Translations under genes and position numbers: made by a program
Notes under the pieces: generated by a model
Seen by the model: only the letters and a program-made list of their open reading frames with translations
Database searches by the model: none
Told to the model about the DNA's origin: nothing
Assembly (NCBI GenBank): GCA_018262235.1
Contig: JAGTRY010000008.1
Coordinates: 1 to 64,000 of the forward strand
DNA from: Pseudomonadota bacterium
GTDB taxonomy: Bacteria > Pseudomonadota > Gammaproteobacteria > Burkholderiales > Rhodocyclaceae
Direction: 5' to 3'
DNA length: 64,000 nt
Shown here: positions 26,738 to 36,155 of the stretch, in pieces
How positions within the stretch are numbered: position 1 is the first letter of the stretch
Layout of the letters: each line of letters opens with the position of its first letter

Positions 26738-28195
26738 ATGCGTTTTCTCACCGAAAAATACCGGCTGCTCGCCCTGCTCGCCGGTCTCCTGGCTTGTGGT
26801 TTTCTCGCGATCAGTCTGGCCGGCTATCTCAGCTCACGCGAAGCGATCCGCCGCAGCATCAGCGAAGGCGCCTTGCCACTCACCGGCGACACGATCTACT
26901 CCGAGATCCAGCGCGACCTGTTCCGCCCGGTGTACATTTCTTCGCTGATGGCGCACGACACCTTTGTGCGTGACTGGGTCATCGCCGGCGAACGTGATGA
27001 AACCCAGATCAAGCGCTATCTCCAGGAAATGAAGGAGAAATACGGCACGATCACGAGCTTTCTGGTCTCGGAACGCAGCCACGCCTACTACTATGCCAAC
27101 GGCAAGCTGAAGAATGTGCGCGAAGACGAACCACGCGACACCTGGTTCTTCCGCGTCCGTTCGATGAGCGATCCTTACGAAATTAACGTCGACCCGGACC
27201 TGGCCAATCGCGACACGATGACGGTGTTCATCAATTACCGGCTTCTCGACTACCACCAGAATTTCATCGGTGCCGTCGGTGTGGGCATCACCCTCGATAC
27301 CATGGGGGGCCTCATCGAACGCTACCAGGACCGCTTCCAGCGCCGGATTTTCTTCGCCGACCAGAAAGGTACCATCGTACTGGCGGGCCAGGCCATGCAG
27401 AACCAGCGCGGTTCGATCCGCCAGCTACCGGGTCTGGCCAGCGTTGCCGAACGCATCCTCAATCACAAGACCGAACCGACCCGGCTGGAGTATGTACGCG
27501 ATGGGCATACCATCCTGGTCAACACCCGGTTCATTCCGGAGTTGAACTGGTACCTGATCGTGGAGCAGGACGAAGCCGGTGAACTCGCGGCCGTACGGCG
27601 GGTGCTCGGAATCAATCTGGCGGTCAGTACAGGCGTGATCCTGCTGGCCCTGCTCATCATGTATTTCGCGGTCAGCCGCTACCAGCGCCGGCTGGAAAGC
27701 ATGGCCAATACCGATGTCCTGACCGGGCTGATGAATCGTCAGGCGTTCGAGATCACCGAAAATCAGGTCATCGCCGCCTATCAACGCAACGGTCAGCCGG
27801 TCTCCGCGATCCTGCTCGACCTGGATCTGTTCAAGACCATCAATGACACCCACGGCCATCAGTCCGGCGACACCGTCTTGCGCGAGCTGGCGCAGATCCT
27901 GCGCGATGCGGTGCGCGCCAGCGATCTGGTCAGCCGTTGGGGCGGCGAGGAATTCCTTGTCCTGTTACCCAATTGCGAACTGCAGCAAGCCAAGCTGATT
28001 GCCGAAAAACTGCGCGCCACCATCGAAGCACACCATTTCGAATTTGCTTCCACCAACGGCAACATTACCGCCAGCCTGGGTGTTGCCCAATACCAGCCGG
28101 GAGAAACCCGGGATTCTTTCTTCGCCCGTGCCGATCAGGCGCTGTACGCAGCCAAGCATGCAGGACGCAACCAGGTCATCTCTGCTGCGGATTGA
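26738..28195 (+). CDS. Diguanylate cyclase with periplasmic sensor domain
   Basis: A 485-aa membrane protein making cyclic di-GMP. A first membrane helix (LLALLAGLLACGFLAISLAGYL) is followed by a periplasmic dCACHE-like sensor region (about 35-285, with DVYISS-like PVYISSLMAHDTFVRDWV and VGVGITLDTMGGLIERYQ). A second helix (GINLAVSTGVILLALLIMYFAV) precedes the GGDEF domain (about 325-485). The active-site loop is SRWGGEEFLVLLP (GGEEF, active), and RASD five residues upstream is the product-inhibition I-site. The ligand is unknown. It stands alone, not in an obvious operon. Confidence 0.92.
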   Translation: MRFLTEKYRLLALLAGLLACGFLAISLAGYLSSREAIRRSISEGALPLTGDTIYSEIQRDLFRPVYISSLMAHDTFVRDWVIAGERDETQIKRYLQEMKEKYGTITSFLVSERSHAYYYANGKLKNVREDEPRDTWFFRVRSMSDPYEINVDPDLANRDTMTVFINYRLLDYHQNFIGAVGVGITLDTMGGLIERYQDRFQRRIFFADQKGTIVLAGQAMQNQRGSIRQLPGLASVAERILNHKTEPTRLEYVRDGHTILVNTRFIPELNWYLIVEQDEAGELAAVRRVLGINLAVSTGVILLALLIMYFAVSRYQRRLESMANTDVLTGLMNRQAFEITENQVIAAYQRNGQPVSAILLDLDLFKTINDTHGHQSGDTVLRELAQILRDAVRASDLVSRWGGEEFLVLLPNCELQQAKLIAEKLRATIEAHHFEFASTNGNITASLGVAQYQPGETRDSFFARADQALYAAKHAGRNQVISAAD

Positions 28196-28280
28196 TCGGC
28201 CGCTGGGATGCGTGCGCCCATGCCCGGACGCCGCCCCTACCCCCTTTTCCTGCCACCCTCTTCCCTGTGCCGAGAATCCG

Positions 28281-29075
28281 ATGAAGACCGCCCGTACCTG
28301 CGTCCTTGCAAGCCTGTTTTTCCCCCTGCTGGCCCTGCCTGTACTGGCGGCCACGCCTTCTGCCAAACCCCTGGCGATGGTCAACGGGGTTTCCATCAAC
28401 CGCAATGTGGCCGACCTGTTCGTGGCCGAGCAAGTCGCCAAGGGGCAGCCCGATACCCAGGATCTGCGCGCCGCCATCCGCGAGGAACTGATCACGCGCG
28501 AATTGTTTGCGCAGGAAGCGCGCAAGAAAGGCCTGGAGAAGAACGCTGAAACACAGGCCCGCATCGAAATTGCGCGCCAGGGCGTGCTGGTGAGTGTTTT
28601 CATCGATCAGTACCTGAAAGACCACCCGATCAGCGAATCGGCCCTGAAAGCCGAATATGAACGCCAGCTGAGCCTGCTCGGGCCGACCGAGTACAAGCTG
28701 CGCCACATCCTGCTCAAGACCGAAGCCGAGGCCAGCGCCATCATCCAGCGCCTGCAGCATGGCGAGAAATTCGAAACGCTCGTGGCCCAGAGCCTCGATG
28801 AGGCAAGCCGGAAAAACGGTGGGGACCTGGGGTGGACCCGTCCGAACACCTTCCCGGAATCACTGAGAACTGCAGTCATCGCCCTCAAGCCGGGGACGTA
28901 TACCACCACCCCGCTCAGCACGAACAATGGCTATCACGTCATCATGCTGGACGATACCCGCAAGATTGAAGCCCCGGGCTATGACAAAGCCAGGGAGCGG
29001 ATCAGACAGGGGATGGTCCAGGACACGATCAAGAAGCTTGGCGCCGAGCTGAGGGCCGCCGCCAAGATCGAGTAG
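28281..29075 (+). CDS. Periplasmic parvulin-type peptidyl-prolyl isomerase
   Basis: A 264-aa secreted foldase of the PpiC/SurA class. The signal peptide is MKTARTCVLASLFFPLLALPVLAA. A chaperone-like helical region (about 40-130) follows, then a parvulin domain (about 130-230): YKLRHILLKTEAEASAIIQRLQHGEKFETLVAQSLDE, NGGDLGWTRPNTFPESLRTAV, GYHVIMLDD. The start at 28281 is fixed by the signal peptide; the track ORF begins inside the upstream gene. It ends 12 bp from the convergent chemoreceptor gene, with no terminator visible between them. Confidence 0.92.
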   Translation: MKTARTCVLASLFFPLLALPVLAATPSAKPLAMVNGVSINRNVADLFVAEQVAKGQPDTQDLRAAIREELITRELFAQEARKKGLEKNAETQARIEIARQGVLVSVFIDQYLKDHPISESALKAEYERQLSLLGPTEYKLRHILLKTEAEASAIIQRLQHGEKFETLVAQSLDEASRKNGGDLGWTRPNTFPESLRTAVIALKPGTYTTTPLSTNNGYHVIMLDDTRKIEAPGYDKARERIRQGMVQDTIKKLGAELRAAAKIE

Positions 29076-29087
29076 GCACAGCGCCGT

Positions 29088-30698
29088 TCATAGCGGCAGC
29101 CGGAAGAAACTGACCGACTGATCCAGCTGCCGGGCGAGATTGCGGACCGATTCGGTTTCCTGGGCTTCCTTGTCAACGGCATGGGTGTTGTCTTCTGCAG
29201 CAAGGGAAATGCTCTCGATGCGCTGCGCAATCAGGGTGCTGACCGAGCTTTGCTCGCTGATCGAGTGAGCGATGTCCTCCACGTTGCGCACGACCCGGCT
29301 GGATGCTTCCTGCATGCGACTGATGGTCTCTCCGGCAGCCCCCACCGAATTGGCACTCTCGTCGAGCGCCTGGGTACTCGAGGCCATCCGCTCGACCGCT
29401 TCGCTGATGCCGGACTGCACCCGTGCCACCGTCTCCCCGATCTGCGTGGTGGACAAGGCCGTCCGCTCGGCAAGCTTGCGGACTTCATCAGCCACCACCG
29501 CAAACCCACGCCCCTGCTCGCCCGCCCGCGCAGCTTCAATCGCCGCGTTCAGGGCCAGCAGATTGGTCTGATCGGCAATCTCGCGGATGGTCTGCACCAC
29601 CGTGGCGATCTGGCTGGACTCCTGGCGCAGTTGTTCCACCACGCTGGACGCTCCCTGCACGTTGCGGATGACGCCTTCCATTTCATGAACCAGATGCTCG
29701 ATCTGTGCACGGCTGTCTACCGCCTGCTGGCCGGAGTCCGTCGCAATCGTCCGGGTTTCCTTGCCCAGATCCGCGACCTGCTTGATGGAAACGGTTAGCT
29801 CTTCCACGGCAGCGGCCATATCGTTGATTTCGGCACTCTGCGTCGAAATGTTGGCGACCACCTTCTTTTCATTTTCCGAGAGTTCCGAGGCGGCATTGAC
29901 GAGCGCTTCGGAATTGGCACGGATCTGACTGACGGTTCCCGTCAAGTGTTCCTGCATGTCATGCATGGCCTGCAACACGCTTGTCGCGGCCCCTGCGGGG
30001 ATTGGCTCGGTCAGATTGCCACTGGCGACCCGCCGGACAATGCCGGCCACGGTGGCAGGATCTTCGCCCAGGCTGCGGTCCAGCTTGCGCAGGATGCCGA
30101 ACAGGCTGGTCCCGGCAATCCCTACGCCGATGACGCTCAGGGTCAGAACCAGATAGAAGGCCCGGCTGGCCGATTGCTGACCCGCGTCTTCGGTCACGAG
30201 GGTAGCCTGGCGGACGATCTGCGTGCCATCGAGCAATTGTTTGCGGATTTCACGCCACAACGGGATTTCTTCCTTGTTCAGCAGGGTTACCGCGTCCGCC
30301 GGATCCGTACTCGCCTTGCTGCTGACCTGCTCGATCAGCCCCTTGCGCCGGGCATGTAGCGTTTCGATCTTTGACAACGCATCCCCCGCCAACCCGTCTA
30401 TCGGGGGCAAGGCCTTCGCACTCTGCAAGGCGGCATCGAAATCCTCCAGCCCTTTCTTGAGATTGTCATAGCCGGCCTTGTTCTGTGGATCGAGCACCAC
30501 ACCGCGCAGTGACGAGGCCGCCTGCAGACCGCCTGCGTACATTTCCGTAAACGCCTGCTGGAAAGCCACTTCATGTTCCAGCGTGTGATGAAACTCGTTC
30601 GAGGCATTGCGCAGGGCAAACAGGCCACATACGGTTGCAAACAGCAGGACCGCAAAGGCGCCTCCGACCACGAGAAGCAAGTGTTTTTTAAGCGTCAT
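29088..30698 (-). CDS. Methyl-accepting chemotaxis protein
   Basis: A 536-aa transmembrane chemoreceptor. Helix 1 is [24 protein letters not shown] roughly 150-residue periplasmic four-helix-type sensor region follows, then helix 2 ([21 protein letters not shown]), a HAMP-like segment, and the signalling coiled coil with the conserved tip [38 protein letters not shown]. The start at 30698 is supported by AGGAGG upstream in the mRNA. No C-terminal CheR-binding pentapeptide is present. The ligand is unknown. Confidence 0.94.
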   Translation of the reverse strand: MTLKKHLLLVVGGAFAVLLFATVCGLFALRNASNEFHHTLEHEVAFQQAFTEMYAGGLQAASSLRGVVLDPQNKAGYDNLKKGLEDFDAALQSAKALPPIDGLAGDALSKIETLHARRKGLIEQVSSKASTDPADAVTLLNKEEIPLWREIRKQLLDGTQIVRQATLVTEDAGQQSASRAFYLVLTLSVIGVGIAGTSLFGILRKLDRSLGEDPATVAGIVRRVASGNLTEPIPAGAATSVLQAMHDMQEHLTGTVSQIRANSEALVNAASELSENEKKVVANISTQSAEINDMAAAVEELTVSIKQVADLGKETRTIATDSGQQAVDSRAQIEHLVHEMEGVIRNVQGASSVVEQLRQESSQIATVVQTIREIADQTNLLALNAAIEAARAGEQGRGFAVVADEVRKLAERTALSTTQIGETVARVQSGISEAVERMASSTQALDESANSVGAAGETISRMQEASSRVVRNVEDIAHSISEQSSVSTLIAQRIESISLAAEDNTHAVDKEAQETESVRNLARQLDQSVSFFRLPL

Positions 30699-30899
30699 GA
30701 CCCACACCTCCTGAACATTTTCTGACGACACGCGGCAAACCTGATCGTCATCTATGACCTTACGGCATGCCATCCGCCACACTAAGCGGCCTTTCGGGTA
30801 TTGGAAACAAGGGCATGTCCCGACCGGATCGCGCTAAGCTAGCGCTTGCCGGCCGGTCTCCCGGAAGGCGTCCGAACTGAATCCGCCGAGCCCGAAACC

Positions 30900-31949
30900 A
30901 TGATTCCTCGCCTGCTGCGCCCCCTCCTCGTCTCAGTCGCCCTGCTCTTGACCAGCTCCGTCCAGGCTGCAGGCAAGCTCCCGCCACACTGTCTCAGCGA
31001 ATGCACGCCACGCATCGGCATCGTCGCCGCCTTCGGTGCGGAGGCAGACATCCTGCTCGCCCAAACCCGTGCCCGCCGCGTGTGGACGATCAATGGCAAA
31101 CGCTTCACCAGTGGCGTGCTGCGTGGCAACCGGGTCGTCATCGTGCTCTCGGGCGTGAGCATGGTGAATGCCGCGATGAGCACCCAGCTGCTGCTCGACC
31201 ACTTCCGCATCGAGCGCCTGATCCTCAGCGGCATTGCCGGTGGCGTGAATCCGGCCAGCCATGTCGGCGACGTGGTGGTGCCCGAGCGCTGGGCCATGCC
31301 CATGGAGGTTTACTGGAATGGCGATGGCTCGGTGCCTGCCGCCTGTGGTCAGCCCGGCGCCATCGAATGCCTCGGCCTCAAACTCGCGCGGGGAGCCGAC
31401 GGCCGTCCCTTCCCCGAATACCGCATCGGCGGACAATCCACCGGGCTGTTCATGCGTGACAACGCCGTACAGCGGACCGCCAGCCCGCCCGAAGGAGAGT
31501 TCCGCTTCGACTATCTGGCGGATCCGGCAATGCTCGCCGTGGCCCGCGAAATCCGTCCGGTACTCGACACCTGCGGGCCGCGCAGCCCGGTGCAATGTGT
31601 CAGCAGCCAGCCTGTACTGCGTGTGGGTGGCCGCGCAGTGTCTGCAACCGCCTTCCTCGCCAATCCGGAATACCGCCGCTATCTCTTCGACACGCTCCAG
31701 GCCGAAGCCATCGACATGGAAACAGCCGCACTGGCCCATGTGGCCTACGCCAATCAGGTGCCCTTCATTGCTTTCCGCAGTCTCTCCGATCTGGCGGGCG
31801 GCGATGATTTCACCGACGTCGGCGCCTTTTTCGGCAGCGGCCTCGCGGAGCGCAACGAAGCCAGCGTCACCCTGAGCTTTCTGGAGGCCTGGGCACGCCA
31901 ACCGCCAGAGCGTGCTCAAGCCAATCGCCGGGCCGCCACCAAACCCTGA
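30900..31949 (+). CDS. Exported nucleoside phosphorylase/nucleosidase superfamily protein
   Basis: A 349-aa protein of the PNP/UDP superfamily with a signal peptide (MIPRLLRPLLVSVALLLTSSVQAA). After it come RIGIVAAFGAEADILLAQ, VIVLSGVSMVNAAMSTQLLLDHFRIERLILSGIAGGVNP and VGDVVVPERWAMPMEVYWN. Near the C-terminus are EAIDMETAALAHVAYANQVPFIAFRSLSDLAGG, carrying the substrate-binding Met-Glu and the catalytic Asp. The resemblance is to 5'-methylthioadenosine/S-adenosylhomocysteine nucleosidases, but this one is exported and has a long extra loop (about 150-230). Start 30900 is set by the signal peptide. Confidence 0.87.
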   Translation: MIPRLLRPLLVSVALLLTSSVQAAGKLPPHCLSECTPRIGIVAAFGAEADILLAQTRARRVWTINGKRFTSGVLRGNRVVIVLSGVSMVNAAMSTQLLLDHFRIERLILSGIAGGVNPASHVGDVVVPERWAMPMEVYWNGDGSVPAACGQPGAIECLGLKLARGADGRPFPEYRIGGQSTGLFMRDNAVQRTASPPEGEFRFDYLADPAMLAVAREIRPVLDTCGPRSPVQCVSSQPVLRVGGRAVSATAFLANPEYRRYLFDTLQAEAIDMETAALAHVAYANQVPFIAFRSLSDLAGGDDFTDVGAFFGSGLAERNEASVTLSFLEAWARQPPERAQANRRAATKP

Positions 31950-32086
31950 ACCCCGCAGAAACGGCCTGCGCCGGACAGGCCCAGGCTACGCCAAGCATCT
32001 GCCCGGGCTTTTCCCTGGCGCATGCCCCCATGCATTCGCGGGCCCGGCGCGGTATCCTTGCGCCCCGCCCCGCTTGTACGCCAGAC

Positions 32087-33175
32087 ATGTCCCTGCCCCA
32101 GATCGATCCCGCCACCTACGCGGCACAACTCGCCACCAAGCTCGCCGAATTCAAGACCAATTTCGCGCCCTTTGGCCTGCCCGAACCGGCCGTGTTCCGC
32201 TCGGCACCGCTGCATTACCGGCAACGCGCGGAGTTCCGCATCTGGCATGCAGGCGAACGCATCGATTACGCAATGTTCGCCCCGGCGGATCCCAAACGCC
32301 CCATCGTACTGGAAGACTTTCCCACCGCCGCCGCCTCGATCTGCGCCCTGATGCCGCGCCTGCGCGAAAAACTCCAGGCACAAGCGGTACTGAAAACCAA
32401 ATTGTTCCAGGTGAACTTTCTCGCCACACGCTCGGGGCAGATGCTCGTCACCCTGATCTACCACCGCAAGCTCGACACCGACTGGGAAACCGCCGCGCGC
32501 GCCTTGGCGGCCGAGCTGCAGATCAAGCTGATCGGGCGCAGTCTGAAACAGAAGATCGTGCTCGAAAGCGACTGGCTGCTCGAAGAACTCGAAGTCGGCA
32601 ACCGGCGCCTGCGTTACCAGCAGGTCGAAGGCTCCTTTACCCAGCCCAACGCCGGCGTCAATCAGCAGATGCTCGGCTGGGCATGCCAACAGGCGCAGGG
32701 ACTCGGCGGTGATCTGCTCGAACTGTATTGCGGCAACGGCAATTTCACGGTCGCCCTGGCGCCACAATTCGGTCGCGTGCTGGCCACCGAGATGAGCAAA
32801 TCCTCAGTCAAGGCAGCCGACTACAACCTTGCCGCGAATGACATCCGCAATGTCACGATGGTGCGCATGGCCAGCGACGAGATCAGCGATGCCCTCGCCC
32901 GCGTGCGCCCCTTCACGCGCCTGAAGGATGTAGATCTCGACGGCTACCGCTTCACCACCCTCTTCGTCGACCCGCCCCGCAGCGGGCTGGACGCCCCGAC
33001 CCTGCAACTGGCCAGCGGCTTCGAATACATCCTCTACATCTCCTGCAACCCGCAGACCCTGCGCGACAACGTCGAGGCCCTGCAAGCCACGCACCGCCTC
33101 AGCGCCGCCGCCGTATTCGACCAGTTCCCCTATACACATCATCTGGAATGCGGACTGCTCCTGACGCGACGCTGA
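32087..33175 (+). CDS. trmA: tRNA (uracil-5-)-methyltransferase TrmA
   Basis: TrmA makes 5-methyluridine at position 54 of tRNA using S-adenosylmethionine. The 362-aa protein shows HYRQRAEFRIWHAGERIDYAMF, VEGSFTQPNAGVNQQML, SAM motif LLELYCGNGNFTVALA, FVDPPRSGLD and the catalytic cysteine in YISCNPQTLRDN, ending DQFPYTHHLECGLLLTRR. Length and order match E. coli TrmA. The start MSLPQIDPATYA at 32087 is preferred over the track start, which adds unconserved residues. Confidence 0.96.
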   Translation: MSLPQIDPATYAAQLATKLAEFKTNFAPFGLPEPAVFRSAPLHYRQRAEFRIWHAGERIDYAMFAPADPKRPIVLEDFPTAAASICALMPRLREKLQAQAVLKTKLFQVNFLATRSGQMLVTLIYHRKLDTDWETAARALAAELQIKLIGRSLKQKIVLESDWLLEELEVGNRRLRYQQVEGSFTQPNAGVNQQMLGWACQQAQGLGGDLLELYCGNGNFTVALAPQFGRVLATEMSKSSVKAADYNLAANDIRNVTMVRMASDEISDALARVRPFTRLKDVDLDGYRFTTLFVDPPRSGLDAPTLQLASGFEYILYISCNPQTLRDNVEALQATHRLSAAAVFDQFPYTHHLECGLLLTRR

Positions 33176-33348
33176 CGGGCCAGACGGCAAGCCCACTACT
33201 TCATGGCCCAATCAGGTAAGACTGATCACCCATGCTCGGTCAACACGATCACGGTCCTATGGCTAGGATGCTGGCTTTATCAGATTTATGATTGACAGAT
33301 ATCGACCAGGAGCGGACGGTCGGTAATGTGGCCCGGAAGCGGGCATTC

Positions 33349-33439
33349 GTAGGGCGCCGAAGCGAATCGCACCGGATTGGGTGGATTAACGTCATGCATG
33401 TTCATACGGTGCAATTCGCTTTGCTCATTGACACCCTAC
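33349..33439. repeat. GTAG..CTAC REP pair downstream of trmA
   Basis: The segment begins GTAGGGCGCCGAAGCGAATC and ends TTGACACCCTAC. The inner arms CGAATCGCACCGG and ACGGTGCAATTCG pair imperfectly. It is a diverged copy of the GTAG family most like the 38-bp repeats around the transposase module. The 319 bp between trmA and 33495 hold nothing else I can support. Confidence 0.78.
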
Positions 33440-33494
33440 GAGTCGTGCCGGATTGTTCAGAGTACGCCGTACGCGGTGGGAGTTTTTCCCGGGC

Positions 33495-33720
33495 ATGATC
33501 TACATGCACATCCTGAAGTGGGGAACTTTCAACCCCATCACATGGGCTGTACCTTTTTTTACTGGCGTATCTTGTCAACACAGCAATTGAAGCGCTCATC
33601 TACAAACGCGTGTTCAAATTTATTGTGCGTCGTCGTGAGTTCGGTTGGATCTTCGTTGCCAATGCCATAAGCGATGGTGTAGCGTTCATCAGTCTTTTTA
33701 CTGCGCCAATCTCACCATGA
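33495..33720 (+). pseudogene. Small membrane-protein gene broken by a T-run frameshift
   Basis: From ATG 33495 (with GGTGGGAG upstream) the frame reads MIYMHILKWGTFNPITWAVP, then runs into a CCTTTTTTT homopolymer and stops early. Removing one T restores a continuous 74-aa protein through VPFLLAYLVNTAIEALIYK, RREFGWIFVANAISDGVAFISLF to the stop at 33720. The restored product looks like a two-helix membrane protein. Either the gene is inactivated, is subject to slippage on the seven-T run, or the sequence has an error. I do not recognise the family. It precedes the DUF1493 gene. Confidence 0.6.
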
Positions 33721-33845
33721 GCACGAACACGTGCGATCAGACGAGAACCGGCCACAAGCGGGCATTCACGATCAGGCGCCAGAGCAGTTGTTCAAGACCA
33801 AGCATGAACAACATTTTTCTACACCCTCGTTACACGTCCCCGAGA

Positions 33846-34190
33846 ATGTCATTACCAACATTCGTAGAAGTCTCCGAATTTGTTGCTAGTTTTGTTGGCG
33901 TTCCATCGGAACGTATTTCGCTATCGACCACACTTTTCGGTGATCTTGGCATTGATGGCGAGGACGGTAGTGATCTCTTGGTTGCCTTTGGTGAGCGTTT
34001 CAACGTCGACCTGTCGGCTCTTGACGTTACGAGGCACTTTGGCCCAGAAGGGTTTTGGCCTTGGGCACCGTTATATTGGGTTGTGTTGTGGATGCGGTCC
34101 GGCACCCCAGAACAAAAAGTACGGCGTTCGCCAATCAGAATCGCTGATCTTGTGAGCGCGGCTGAATCAGGCAAGTGGAACCACAGTTAA
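33846..34190 (+). CDS. DUF1493 family protein (acyl-carrier-protein-like)
   Basis: A 114-aa small acidic protein. It reads TFVEVSEFVASFVGVPSERISLSTTLFGDLGIDGEDGSDLLVAFGERFNVDLS, the layout of DUF1493 proteins, which have an acyl-carrier-like helical fold. The position expected for a phosphopantetheine serine reads GIDGEDGSDLL and lacks a clear DSL motif, so carrier function is doubtful. An earlier in-frame ATG at 33804 is possible, as neither start has a good ribosome-binding sequence. Base composition is lower in G+C than the window average. Function is unknown. Confidence 0.75.
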   Translation: MSLPTFVEVSEFVASFVGVPSERISLSTTLFGDLGIDGEDGSDLLVAFGERFNVDLSALDVTRHFGPEGFWPWAPLYWVVLWMRSGTPEQKVRRSPIRIADLVSAAESGKWNHS

Positions 34191-34201
34191 TGAATAGCCT
34201 T

Positions 34202-34281
34202 GTAGGGCGGGTCATTGACCCGCGCTGACGAATGTGACTCCCCATTCCGCGCGGGTTACGCCTACGGCTAACCCGCCCTAC
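34202..34281. repeat. REP pair downstream of the DUF1493 gene
   Basis: It begins GTAGGGCGGGTCATTGACCC and ends GGCTAACCCGCCCTAC, with CGCGGGTTACG within. It shares the GTAGGGCGGGTTA arms with the ureB-ureC repeat. The remaining bases to 34414 contain no gene that I can support. Confidence 0.83.
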
Positions 34282-34414
34282 GCCTGAACGTCTGCTTCCC
34301 GATCCAACGAACTCACTATCCAACCTGCCACAGCGGTACGTCCTGCTTCAACAGCTCTGCTCGTCATGCGACCCGCACCCCGGACACTGACATGGCCCTG
34401 ATGGGTTCCAAAGC

Positions 34415-35161
34415 CTAGCGCAGCATCAGCGCGAATACCCCCCAGCCCAGATATTCACGCGTATAGGTCGCGTAGCGCCTCGGTTCCGAACTCAGTTTGG
34501 CTCGCACTTCTTTTGCCAACTCATCGGCAGGATTGGCTTCAAGCCAGCGACGCATGGTGAGCCATTTGGCCGCCTCGTATCGGTCCCAGCCGTCCTGATC
34601 AGCCAGAACCATTTCAACGACGTCGCACCCAAGCTGGCCGAAAGAGGCGAGAAGTTCCGGAAGCAAAAGAAAATCGGAGATCGCGTGCGCAAGACATCCT
34701 TTAGCCACATCTTCCGTTGGTGGTAATTGCCACCAATACGGTTCGCCAATGAGGATGATCCCTCCAGCGTGCAGGCTCCGGGCCAGAAGCTCGATGGTGC
34801 CGGATACGCCTCCGGCGATCCAGGTCGCACCGACACAGGCTGCCACACTGACCTTCTCTTCAGCGACATAGCCCGCCGCATCACCATGGATGAACTTGAG
34901 CTGATGGGCGACGCCGAGTTCTTCAGCGCGGCGTTTCGCCTGGCCGATGAACAACGGGCTCATGTCGATGCCGGTGCCTGTGACACCGTGATCGCGTGCC
35001 CAGGTGCACAACATCTCCCCTGAACCGCAGCCTAAATCAAGCACGCGAGCCCCCGACGCCAAACGTAACGCCGCGCCAAGAACGGCAAACTTTTCGGGGG
35101 TAAACGGATTATGGATGCGGTGAGCGCTTTCGGTGATGGTGAATATTCTTGGGATGTCCAT
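34415..35161 (-). CDS. Class I SAM-dependent methyltransferase
   Basis: A 248-aa small-molecule-type methyltransferase. Motif I is VLDLGCGSGEMLC, followed by GTGIDMSPLFIGQAKRRAEELG, KFIHGDAAGYV and ACVGATWIAGGVSGTIELLARSLHAGGIILIGEPYW. The C-terminal third (about 150-248) is a helical cap. The substrate is unknown. It stands alone on the minus strand between the REP repeat and yjhX. Confidence 0.85.
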   Translation of the reverse strand: MDIPRIFTITESAHRIHNPFTPEKFAVLGAALRLASGARVLDLGCGSGEMLCTWARDHGVTGTGIDMSPLFIGQAKRRAEELGVAHQLKFIHGDAAGYVAEEKVSVAACVGATWIAGGVSGTIELLARSLHAGGIILIGEPYWWQLPPTEDVAKGCLAHAISDFLLLPELLASFGQLGCDVVEMVLADQDGWDRYEAAKWLTMRRWLEANPADELAKEVRAKLSSEPRRYATYTREYLGWGVFALMLR

Positions 35162-35295
35162 TACATAAACTCCTTACAGGTTTGAATGGCTTGGGTTGCC
35201 TGCCTGCAGTAACCAATTGTGCGGGCTCCGCGTGGTTATCAGGCAAGCGCTGGTTATTGCGGACACAGTCACCAAACGGGCTTGTCCGGAATGCG

Positions 35296-35553
35296 TCATT
35301 GATTGTCGAGTTGTGAGCGCACTGCGCGAAGGCCGGCTTTGCTGATTTGGTATGGCTGCCCATTCCTGGAACAAATGAGGCGTTTGCTTCGCAGCTTCTT
35401 GAAGATGTCGAGCGAGCAGTCAGTCAGAAGAAAACCGTCGCGGGTGTAACAATCGACAGAGGAAAGATGGCCTGTCTCATCGTGGCTGTGCACAATGCGA
35501 CCGCCCTTGGCGAGGACATGCAGGGTCCTCTGCTCAGGCTTTGATATATTCAT
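35296..35553 (-). CDS. yjhX: YjhX family protein (UPF0386, putative toxin)
   Basis: An 85-aa protein closely following E. coli YjhX throughout: [69 protein letters not shown]. The family is a small winged-helix-like protein annotated as the toxin of a yjhX-yjhQ pair, where YjhQ is a GNAT antitoxin. No yjhQ-like partner adjoins it here; the neighbour is a methyltransferase. Toxin activity is inferred from family annotation only. Confidence 0.88.
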   Translation of the reverse strand: MNISKPEQRTLHVLAKGGRIVHSHDETGHLSSVDCYTRDGFLLTDCSLDIFKKLRSKRLICSRNGQPYQISKAGLRAVRSQLDNQ

Positions 35554-35628
35554 GTTGGACGTTCTTTAGCAATCAAAATGCATAACAGGCAACAGACCCA
35601 TAGGGCCGTCACCGATTCTTTTGCATAG

Positions 35629-35664
35629 CGATAACTGGCACACCGAAAATCGGGTGAGTTATCG
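35629..35664. promoter_or_regulatory. Inverted repeat upstream of yjhX (possible operator)
   Basis: CGATAACT and AGTTATCG form perfect 8-bp arms around a 20-bp centre that can also pair in part (CACCGA..TCGGGTG). It lies about 75 bp upstream of the yjhX start in an otherwise gene-free stretch of 296 bp (35554-35849). It could be an operator or an RNA hairpin. No further feature was found in the gap. Confidence 0.4.
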
Positions 35665-35849
35665 GATTGCTACAATCTCCAACATACTTGGCAAGCCTAT
35701 TCGATTAAGTGTCCAGCGGCATTGCGCCGCCTGGAGCATTGATTCTAGCCCAACGCGGCCACATCAATAACGTTCCGTTTCATTCTGCCCAGCCGGATGT
35801 GGCGCGGATGCCTCACCTTCTGCTCTGACCGGGCAAGAGGGCGTAGCCT

Positions 35850-36005
35850 TCACCTCAAGCTCAGGCTCGCAACACCAAACAACCCGACCAGTCCAATCCC
35901 GATCAGGTAGATGGCTACGATGAAGTTCAAGAGACGAGGCATGACCAGGATCAGGATTCCGGCAATCAACGACATCAGGGGCGCAATACTCAGATGGATA
36001 TTCAT
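35850..36005 (-). CDS. DUF3096 family small membrane protein
   Basis: A 51-aa protein: MNIHLSIAPLMSLIAGILILVMPRL followed by LNFIVAIYLIGIGLVGLFG. Two hydrophobic helices around an MPRLLN turn are the DUF3096 pattern. The start at 36005 gives the full family length; the track ORF extends 46 residues upstream without similarity. Function is unknown. Two palindromes lie 150-200 bp upstream. Confidence 0.8.
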   Translation of the reverse strand: MNIHLSIAPLMSLIAGILILVMPRLLNFIVAIYLIGIGLVGLFGVASLSLR

Positions 36006-36155
36006 GGCAACTCCATGGGAACAAGCCGGGTTGAAAAACGGAGCGATGCGGTAGACCGGCGTGCATCGATTCCGTAGCAGCGTTCCAGTCTGGACCCGCC
36101 TGGAAGGTACGTCCGTGCGCAAGGAAACACAACCCTCAGGCATTTCTTCATCGCG

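Noticed and set aside
35554-35849. Integron-type attC site suspected from the CGATAACT inverted repeat
   Set aside because: No GTTRRRY core or paired R and L boxes could be recognised, and no integrase or cassette array is present.
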